A DNA stretch of 6,371 bases from an uncultured Hyphomicrobiales bacterium (GTDB taxonomy: Bacteria > Pseudomonadota > Alphaproteobacteria > Rhizobiales > Beijerinckiaceae), in contig CAIWVR010000269.1 of the NCBI GenBank assembly GCA_903916165.1, forward strand, positions 1-6,371, written 5' to 3'. Position 1 is the stretch's first letter; each line of letters opens with the position of its first letter. Shown in pieces: positions 1-6,371 of this stretch. The translations under genes were made by a program, and so were the position numbers. Below the pieces are notes generated by a model that did not search any database, was not told the DNA's origin, and was given only the letters and a program-made list of their open reading frames with translations.

Positions 1-1794
<1,794 letters not shown>

Positions 1795-1804
1795 CCTGAA
1801 AACA

Positions 1805-1839
1805 AGAAGGCACCGCGCCAAAATGCTGCGGTGCCTTCT
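1805..1839 (+). terminator. Hairpin after eno, probable terminator without a clear U-tract
   Basis: A perfect 12-bp stem (AGAAGGCACCGC at 1805-1816 pairing with GCGGTGCCTTCT at 1828-1839) encloses an 11-base loop, 10 bases after the eno stop. The sequence that follows is GCCCCAGC, so the usual run of T is missing; the only T residues lie inside the 3' arm. It may terminate weakly, protect the eno mRNA 3' end, or leave some read-through into dus. Confidence 0.65.
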
Positions 1840-1852
1840 GCCCCAGCGTGCG

Positions 1853-1880
1853 TTGCGCAATGCGCAGATGCCGTTATGAT
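1853..1880 (+). promoter_or_regulatory. Candidate promoter for the dus-ntrBC operon
   Basis: TTGCGC (1853-1858) and TATGAT (1875-1880) are separated by 16 bases. The -10 hexamer is close to consensus, while the -35 matches only in its first three bases. This is the first AT-rich pocket after the eno hairpin. A second possible -10, TATACT at 1902-1907, has no good -35. The first choice would start RNA at about 1887, on top of the presumed ATG of dus. Prediction only. Confidence 0.35.
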
Positions 1881-1886
1881 AGCCAA

Positions 1887-2939
1887 ATGCTTGCTAACGA
1901 ATATACTTTAGGCAATCGTTTGACGGAGCCTCAGGCGGAACGGCCTCCGCTCTCCGTCGGATCTCTGATGCTCGACGGTCGCGCCATTCTCGCGCCCATG
2001 TCCGGCGTCACCGATGTCGGCATGCGCCGCATCGCCCGCCGCTTCGGGGCGTCTCTCGTCGTCTCCGAAATGGTCGCTTCCGACGATTATGTGCGCGGCG
2101 ACGAGGAAACGCGCGTGCGCGCCGAGGGCGAGGGCGTCGCCCCCCATGTCGTGCAGATTGCCGGCTGCGATCCGTATTGGATGGGCGAGGCGGCGAAATT
2201 GGCGGAAGCCTCCGGCGCCGCCATGGTCGACATTAACATGGGCTGTCCCGCCAAGCGCGTGACGGGCGGCTATGCCGGCTCCGCGCTGATGCGCGACCTC
2301 GATCATGCCCTGTCCCTGATCTGCGCTACCGTCGGCGCTGTGAAAATTCCGGTGACGCTGAAAATGCGGCTCGGCTGGGACGATACCACCCGCAATGCCC
2401 CCGAACTGGCGCGCCGCGCCGCGGCCGAAGGCATCCAGCTCGTCACGGTGCATGGCCGCACGCGCATGCAATTCTACAAGGGCAATGCCGACTGGGCGGC
2501 AATCCGCGCGGTGCGCGCGGCCATCGCTATCCCGCTCATCGCCAATGGTGATTGCATGACAGCGCAGGATGCGCGCGCCATGCTGGAGGCCTCGGGAGCC
2601 GACGGAATCATGATCGGGCGCGCAGCGCTCGGCCGTCCCTGGCTGGTCGGCGATATTGCCCGCGCGCTCGATGCCTTGCCCGGACGCACGCCTGATGCAG
2701 CGGAGCGGGCAGGGGCTGCTGTCGAACATCTCGAAACGCTGATTGAGCTGATGGGCCCGCTCTCCGGCCTGCGTCACGCCCGCAAGCATTTGGCGGCCTA
2801 TGCCGATCATGCGCTGCGGGACAGCGTCCCGCGCGACGCCGATCGATTGCGTCTCGTCACCACGGAAAACCCCGCCGAAGCGCGGGCGCTGCTCGCGTCC
2901 TTCTTCACTGCCGAACCTGCGGTCGCTGCGGCGGCCTGA
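1887..2939 (+). CDS. dusB: tRNA-dihydrouridine synthase, DusB/NifR3 type
   Basis: This is an FMN-dependent TIM-barrel enzyme that reduces specific uridines in tRNA D-loops using NAD(P)H. Starting at ATG 1887 gives 350 residues. Motifs in order: [10 protein letters not shown] (34-43, FMN phosphate side of the barrel), VQIAGCDP (89-96), [11 protein letters not shown] (115-125) with the catalytic proton donor Cys120, VTLKMRLGW (156-164) with flavin-contacting Lys159, VHGRTR (188-193), IANGD (218-222) and [10 protein letters not shown] (243-252). The C-terminal helical tRNA-binding domain follows and ends in an alanine-rich tail. It is 17 nt upstream of ntrB, the nifR3-ntrB-ntrC arrangement known from Rhodobacter, Azospirillum and rhizobia. 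The start is uncertain: no strong Shine-Dalgarno precedes ATG 1887. In-frame GTG 1848 and ATG 1860 lie upstream, TTG 1920 lies downstream after a weak AGG, and ATG 1968 would cut into the first barrel strand. The family assignment is firm; the exact Dus subfamily is inferred from context and motifs. Confidence 0.94.
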   Translation: MLANEYTLGNRLTEPQAERPPLSVGSLMLDGRAILAPMSGVTDVGMRRIARRFGASLVVSEMVASDDYVRGDEETRVRAEGEGVAPHVVQIAGCDPYWMGEAAKLAEASGAAMVDINMGCPAKRVTGGYAGSALMRDLDHALSLICATVGAVKIPVTLKMRLGWDDTTRNAPELARRAAAEGIQLVTVHGRTRMQFYKGNADWAAIRAVRAAIAIPLIANGDCMTAQDARAMLEASGADGIMIGRAALGRPWLVGDIARALDALPGRTPDAAERAGAAVEHLETLIELMGPLSGLRHARKHLAAYADHALRDSVPRDADRLRLVTTENPAEARALLASFFTAEPAVAAAA

Positions 2940-2956
2940 GCTCAAGGTACCCTGCC

Positions 2957-4114
2957 ATGACGAACACTGCCCTGGCGAAAACCGTTTCCCGCGTGCTGCG
3001 CGGCGAGACGCAGGCCTTCGCTCCCTCGGCGCTCACTTTGCTGAACGGCCTTCCCCACCCGGTGCTGGCTGTGGCTGCCGACGGGCGCATCTGCGATTGC
3101 AATGTCGCTGCCGAGACCTTTTTCGAACTCAGCCGGATGATGCTGGTCCGCCTCAAACTGGCGGATGTTCTTCCTTTCGGCTCGCCGCTGCTGTCTGCGG
3201 TTGAACACGCGCTGGTGCGCGGGTCGGTGATCAACGAATACCGGGTCGACCTCGGCACGCCCCGCATCGGAACGGAACGGATCGTGGACTTTAATGTTTC
3301 TCCCCTGTCCGCGGGTGGGGATGGTGTGGTCATTATGCTGCAGGAACGTACAATTGCCGATAAAATGGACAGGCAATTGACGCATAGAGGGGCAGCGCGC
3401 TCGGTCACAGCGCTCGCGTCGATGCTGGCCCATGAGATCAAGAACCCGCTTTCGGGCATCCGGGGTGCCGCGCAATTGCTTGAACATGGAATGTCGGAAA
3501 GCGACCGGGAGCTGACCCAGCTGATCTGTGACGAGACCGACCGCATCGTAAAGCTGGTCGATCGCATGGAGGTCTTTTCTGACGAGCGCCCGATCGAGCG
3601 CGACAGCGTCAACATCCACGCCGTGCTCGATCATGTGAAGCGGGTCGCACAGGCGGGTTTCGGCCGTCATGTGCGCATTCTGGAGCTTTATGACCCCTCG
3701 TTGCCGCCCGTGCTGGCGAACCGCGACCAGCTCGTCCAGGTGTTCCTGAACCTCGTCAAAAACGCCGCAGAGGCGGTCGGGACCGATGCTATCGACGGGC
3801 AGATCGAACTGACCACCGCCTTCCGCCCTGGCGTGCGCCTGAAGACGCCCGGCACCAATGCGCCGGTCAGTCTGCCGCTGGAATTCTGTGTGATCGACAA
3901 TGGCCCGGGCGTCGCGCCGGACATTGCCGAACATCTGTTCGATCCATTTGTCAGCAACAAGTCATCTGGAACTGGCCTCGGTCTTGCACTTGTTGCCAAG
4001 ATCATTGGCGATCACGGTGGCATCGTCGAATGCGAGTCTCACCCGCGCAGGACCACCTTCAGGGTCCTGCTTCCCATGTTCGTTTCGGCCGATGGCCGGA
4101 CCGGGGCGGAATGA
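2957..4114 (+). CDS. ntrB: Nitrogen regulation sensor histidine kinase/phosphatase NtrB (GlnL)
   Basis: NtrB is a soluble two-component kinase that phosphorylates NtrC when nitrogen is limiting and, with PII, dephosphorylates it when nitrogen is plentiful. The product has 385 residues with no membrane segment. An N-terminal PAS domain spans about 25-130 ([17 protein letters not shown]...). The H-box [20 protein letters not shown] contains phospho-accepting His159 and the E/N pair needed for kinase and phosphatase activity. The ATPase domain shows the N-box [13 protein letters not shown] (Asn269), G1 DNGPGV (314-319), F-box LFDPFVSNK (327-335) and G2 GTGLGLALV (338-346). Everything needed for activity is present. 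The ATG follows AAGG (2944-2947) by 9 bases and lies 17 nt after dus, indicating co-transcription. One small oddity is a Cys-x-Cys (C46, C48) in the PAS domain. Identification as NtrB rather than another kinase rests on the H-box sequence and on the ntrC gene next door. Confidence 0.96.
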   Translation: MTNTALAKTVSRVLRGETQAFAPSALTLLNGLPHPVLAVAADGRICDCNVAAETFFELSRMMLVRLKLADVLPFGSPLLSAVEHALVRGSVINEYRVDLGTPRIGTERIVDFNVSPLSAGGDGVVIMLQERTIADKMDRQLTHRGAARSVTALASMLAHEIKNPLSGIRGAAQLLEHGMSESDRELTQLICDETDRIVKLVDRMEVFSDERPIERDSVNIHAVLDHVKRVAQAGFGRHVRILELYDPSLPPVLANRDQLVQVFLNLVKNAAEAVGTDAIDGQIELTTAFRPGVRLKTPGTNAPVSLPLEFCVIDNGPGVAPDIAEHLFDPFVSNKSSGTGLGLALVAKIIGDHGGIVECESHPRRTTFRVLLPMFVSADGRTGAE

Positions 4115-4162
4115 GACAGCCCGGGACGGGTTTGCAGCGCTGCCATCGCCCGCGTGCGGCTT

Positions 4163-4168
4163 GAGGAG
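4163..4168 (+). promoter_or_regulatory. Ribosome binding site of ntrC (GAGGAG)
   Basis: GAGGAG lies 9 bases before ATG 4178. It decides in favour of that ATG over the in-frame GTG at 4154, which lies upstream of this signal. Confidence 0.8.
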
Positions 4169-4177
4169 ACGAGTGTA

Positions 4178-5671
4178 ATGGCGACTGGAAACATCCTCGT
4201 TGCCGACGACGATGCTGCGATCCGAACCGTGCTCAGCCAGGCGCTGACAAGGGCCGGATACGAAGTTCGCGTCACGGGGACAGCCGGAACGCTCTGGCGT
4301 TGGGTGCAGGCGGGGGAAGGCGATCTTGTCATCACCGACGTCGTCATGCCTGACGAGAACGCTTTCGAACTTCTGCCGCGCATCAAGCAATTGCGCCCCG
4401 ACCTGCCGATCATCGTGATGAGCGCGCAGAACACGTTCATGACGGCTATCAAGGCGTCCGAGCGCGGTGCCTACGATTACCTGCCCAAGCCCTTCGACCT
4501 GAAGGAACTCGTCAATATCGTGGGTCGCGCGATGAGCGAGCCACGCACCCGCGCACCAAAGGAGAAGGTCGAGGAGCTCGAGGGCATGCCTCTGGTCGGG
4601 CGTTCGCCGGCCATGCAGGAGATCTACCGCACGCTTGCGCGCCTCATGCAGACCGATCTCACGGTCATGATCACGGGCGAGTCCGGTACCGGCAAGGAGC
4701 TGGTCGCCCGCGCGCTGCATGATTATGGCAAACGCCGTGGCGGGCCTTTCGTCGCCATCAACATGGCCGCCATTCCGCGCGACCTGATCGAGAGCGAGCT
4801 GTTTGGTCACGAGAAGGGGGCTTTTACAGGCGCCAATTCACGTTCGGCCGGACGTTTCGAACAGGCGGAGAGCGGAACCCTCTTTCTCGATGAAATCGGC
4901 GATATGCCGATGGAGGCGCAGACGCGCCTGCTGCGCGTGCTGCAACAGGGCGAATACACCACGGTGGGCGGTCGCACGCCGATCAAGACGAATGTCCGCA
5001 TTGTTGCGGCCACCAACAAGGACCTGCGGATCCTGATCCAGCAGGGCCTGTTCCGTGAGGACCTGTTCTTCCGCCTGAATGTCGTGCCGTTGCGTCTGCC
5101 GCCGCTGCGCGAACGTACCGAGGACGTGCCCGATCTTGTGCGCCATTTCTTCAAGCAGGCCGCATCGGAAGGCCTGCCGATGAAGCACATGGAGGCGGCC
5201 GCGCTGGAGCGCATGAAGCGTTATCGCTGGCCGGGCAACATTCGCGAACTCGAAAACCTGATCCGTCGCCTGGCCGCCCTCTACCCCCAGGAGATGGTCT
5301 CCGACCAGCTCGTCGAGCTGGAACTGGGACATGATGCACCGATGGTTTCGCGGGGTGCCAATGGGTCGATCGCCCCGACCAGCCTGGCGCCGCGTAATGC
5401 GCCAAATCTCGAGGTGGACGACGACGCGACCTTGTCGGCGTCGGTCGAACACCATTTGACGGCCCTGTTTCGAACGCATGGCGACCAGTTGCCGCCCCCT
5501 GGCCTCTATCACCGTGTCTTGCGGGAAATCGAATATCCATTGATCTCGGCGGCCTTGTCGGCGACGCGTGGCAATCAGATCAAGGCCGCCGAACTGCTCG
5601 GCCTCAATCGCAACACCCTGCGCAAAAAGGTCCGTGATCTCGATATCCGGTTGATGCGCTCCCCGCGCTGA
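4178..5671 (+). CDS. ntrC: Nitrogen regulation response regulator NtrC (GlnG), sigma-54 activator
   Basis: NtrC is the partner of NtrB. Phosphorylated, it oligomerises, binds upstream dyads and drives sigma-54 RNA polymerase open-complex formation at nitrogen-assimilation genes. Starting at ATG 4178 gives 497 residues. The receiver (about 4-120) has acidic Asp11/Asp12, phospho-acceptor Asp54 in VITDVVMP, Ser82 and Lys104 in YLPKPFD, the same numbering as E. coli NtrC. The AAA+ domain (about 138-375) carries Walker A GESGTGKE (167-174), the sigma-54 contact loop GAFTGA (214-219), Walker [10 protein letters not shown] (234-242), [11 protein letters not shown] with arginine-finger candidates Arg293 and Arg299, and sensor 2 [10 protein letters not shown] (351-360). 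After a linker of about 60-80 residues typical of alphaproteobacterial NtrC, a Fis-type helix-turn-helix occupies about 463-491 ([22 protein letters not shown]). All catalytic elements are intact. It lies 63 nt after ntrB and is followed by a strong terminator. Confidence 0.98.
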   Translation: MATGNILVADDDAAIRTVLSQALTRAGYEVRVTGTAGTLWRWVQAGEGDLVITDVVMPDENAFELLPRIKQLRPDLPIIVMSAQNTFMTAIKASERGAYDYLPKPFDLKELVNIVGRAMSEPRTRAPKEKVEELEGMPLVGRSPAMQEIYRTLARLMQTDLTVMITGESGTGKELVARALHDYGKRRGGPFVAINMAAIPRDLIESELFGHEKGAFTGANSRSAGRFEQAESGTLFLDEIGDMPMEAQTRLLRVLQQGEYTTVGGRTPIKTNVRIVAATNKDLRILIQQGLFREDLFFRLNVVPLRLPPLRERTEDVPDLVRHFFKQAASEGLPMKHMEAAALERMKRYRWPGNIRELENLIRRLAALYPQEMVSDQLVELELGHDAPMVSRGANGSIAPTSLAPRNAPNLEVDDDATLSASVEHHLTALFRTHGDQLPPPGLYHRVLREIEYPLISAALSATRGNQIKAAELLGLNRNTLRKKVRDLDIRLMRSPR

Positions 5672-5689
5672 CTGCGGCAGCTTTGCAAC

Positions 5690-5726
5690 AAAAGGGCGGC
5701 AGCTTCGGCTTGCCGCCCTTTTTCTT
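5690..5726 (+). terminator. Intrinsic terminator of the dus-ntrB-ntrC operon
   Basis: AAAGGGCGGC (5691-5700) pairs with GCCGCCCTTT (5712-5721). The helix continues after a one-base bulge (T5711) as AGC/GCT closed by a C(UUCG)G tetraloop at 5704-5707. The tail reads TTTTTCTT (5719-5726). An A-run on the 5' side means it could also work in reverse. It begins 18 bases after the ntrC stop and should largely separate ntrBC from ntrY transcription. Confidence 0.92.
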
Positions 5727-5806
5727 GCGTAACATTCGCGGACACGCGGTGGATAGGTCCCAAAACGCCCCCAATTTGTCGCAATCCAGCAACACCGTTG
5801 TAGGAA

Positions 5807-5825
5807 TGCCACGGTATTTGTGGCA
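5807..5825. repeat. Perfect inverted repeat TGCCAC-N7-GTGGCA
   Basis: Six bases of exact dyad symmetry around a 7-base spacer (5813-5819), giving a 19-base site of the size expected for a dimeric regulator. Its arms differ from the classical NtrC half-site (TGCACC), so the binder is unknown. Confidence 0.6.
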
Positions 5826-5900
5826 GTACACGACGCCAAGCATTGTTCGAGGGCTTTGGCTGAAGAGCCGGACCTGCTTGGCAGGGGTGAAAGGGATCCT

Positions 5901-5904
5901 GAGG
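5901..5904 (+). promoter_or_regulatory. Ribosome binding site of ntrY (GAGG)
   Basis: GAGG sits 5 bases before ATG 5910. This favours 5910 over the second in-frame ATG at 5928, which has no purine-rich signal at a suitable distance. Confidence 0.65.
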
Positions 5905-5909
5905 CATTG

Positions 5910-6371
5910 ATGTCGACCGCTGAAACCATGCCGGACAAAAAGCTTGCCTCAGCCTATCAGCGCGAGCGCCGCTTCCTCGCGCGGTTCGGCCCGGTGGTCG
6001 TATCGCTGGCCGTCGGGCTCGGCATTTTCACCGTGCTTGTTTTCGCCGATTACACGCCGATCGTGCCAACGACGAATGTCGTTCTCAGCCTGTTCCTCGC
6101 CAATGCCGTCCTGATCCTTGTCCTGTTTGGCCTTCTGGTCGGCGAGGTCTGGCGACTGGTCCAAGCATACAGGGCAGGGGCCGCAGGTGCCGGGCTGCAT
6201 GTGCGCATTGTCGGTCTCTTTTCCGGCATTGCGGCTGCGCCAGCGATCATCATCGCGGTGGTGGGGTCTATCACCCTGGAGCGCAGCCTCAATCCGGCCT
6301 TTATGCAGGATGTGCGCGGCTTCGTACTCAACACCGCCGAAGCGGCGCGGCTGTTTCGTGAGAGCCAGTGC
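5910..6371 (+). CDS. ntrY: Nitrogen regulation sensor histidine kinase NtrY (partial, N-terminal membrane region only)
   Basis: NtrY is the membrane-bound kinase of the NtrY/NtrX two-component pair, linked in alphaproteobacteria to nitrogen metabolism, redox/oxygen response and envelope functions. The frame is open from ATG 5910 to the window end, giving 154 residues. A charged, cytoplasmic-looking N-terminus (about 1-25, KKLASAYQRERR) precedes hydrophobic segments at roughly 27-47, 55-79 and 98-122. The signature LHVRIVGLFSGIAAAPAIII (96-115) is characteristic of NtrY. The stretch after it (from ITLERSLNPAF) would begin the periplasmic sensor loop. The HAMP, PAS, HisKA and ATPase domains expected in this roughly 750-residue family lie beyond the edge. 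Family identity is supported by that signature and by its position directly after ntrC; ntrX would be expected next. It is probably transcribed from its own promoter in 5727-5909. Confidence 0.92.
   Translation, partial: MSTAETMPDKKLASAYQRERRFLARFGPVVVSLAVGLGIFTVLVFADYTPIVPTTNVVLSLFLANAVLILVLFGLLVGEVWRLVQAYRAGAAGAGLHVRIVGLFSGIAAAPAIIIAVVGSITLERSLNPAFMQDVRGFVLNTAEAARLFRESQC

Larger units (their letters stand above)
5727..5909 (+). promoter_or_regulatory. Intergenic region upstream of ntrY, likely promoter and operator
   Basis: These 183 bases lie between the ntrC terminator and ntrY and look less GC-rich than the flanking genes. They contain several short dyads: CAA-N1-TTG (5772-5778), CAA-N5-TTG (5790-5800, extendable to CAAC-N3-GTTG), TGCCAC-N7-GTGGCA (5807-5825) and CAA-N3-TTG (5837-5845). 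I find no clear -35/-10 or GG-N10-GC sigma-54 pair and no credible small gene. Because the preceding terminator is strong, ntrY needs its own promoter, and it should be here. Confidence 0.55.

Noticed and set aside
1805..1839. NtrC binding site in the GCACC...GGTGC dyad upstream of dus
   Set aside because: The GCAC and GTGC arms are 17 bases apart, far more than in the compact NtrC dyad, and the arms belong to a continuous 12-bp hairpin right after the eno stop.
1908..3934. Two long minus-strand frames (345 and 330 residues) opposite dus and ntrB
   Set aside because: They are antisense shadows of genes with complete catalytic motifs. Their translations are rich in His, Arg and Gly typical of reverse-frame GC-rich DNA and match no family I know.
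5727..5909. Sigma-54 promoter for ntrY
   Set aside because: TGGCAG at 5821-5826 resembles a -24 element, but no GC lies at the required 10-base spacing after the GG.
5683..5910. 75-residue plus-strand frame spanning the terminator and ntrY leader
   Set aside because: It runs straight through a strong terminator hairpin, has no good ribosome binding site and no recognisable features.
3962..5938. Long minus-strand frames (282 and 366 residues) opposite ntrB/ntrC and the ntrY leader
   Set aside because: Same shadow pattern; they run through the ntrC catalytic motifs and across the terminator, with no domain of their own.

Overview
The window is a GC-rich stretch of an alphaproteobacterial chromosome. 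The strongest taxonomic clue is the order dus (nifR3) - ntrB - ntrC - ntrY. This is the conserved nitrogen-regulation block of Rhizobiales/Hyphomicrobiales and related orders, and the proteins have alphaproteobacterial family features, such as the long NtrC linker before the Fis helix-turn-helix and an NtrY N-terminus with several membrane helices. I cannot name the genus from sequence alone. Base composition looks uniform, and I see no mobile element, CRISPR array, tRNA or rRNA.

Layout: (1) 1-335, minus strand, the N-terminal part of queF (queuosine biosynthesis), cut by the window edge. (2) 336-510, a divergent intergenic region serving queF and eno. (3) 511-1794, eno (enolase), starting at GTG, followed by a perfect 12-bp hairpin. 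(4) 1887-2939, a DusB/NifR3-type tRNA-dihydrouridine synthase. It is followed after 17 nt by ntrB (2957-4114) and after a further 63 nt by ntrC (4178-5671), very probably one operon ending at a strong intrinsic terminator with a UUCG tetraloop (5690-5726). (5) 5727-5909, an intergenic region with several short dyads. (6) 5910-6371, the N-terminal, membrane-spanning part of the sensor kinase ntrY, cut by the right edge. ntrX would be expected just downstream.

How the genes work together: NtrB phosphorylates or dephosphorylates NtrC in response to nitrogen status (through PII in known systems). Phosphorylated NtrC is an AAA+ activator of sigma-54 promoters. NtrY is the membrane kinase of the neighbouring NtrY/NtrX pair. 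The dus gene travels with ntrBC by long-standing conservation rather than an obvious functional link. eno and queF are housekeeping genes outside that circuit.

I do not see an undescribed system here. The genes are intact and well known. The items most worth a second look are non-coding: the cluster of dyads upstream of ntrY (three CAA-Nx-TTG motifs around a TGCCAC-N7-GTGGCA palindrome), the AT-rich promoter-like pocket overlapping the presumed dus start, and the placement of eno directly upstream of dus.
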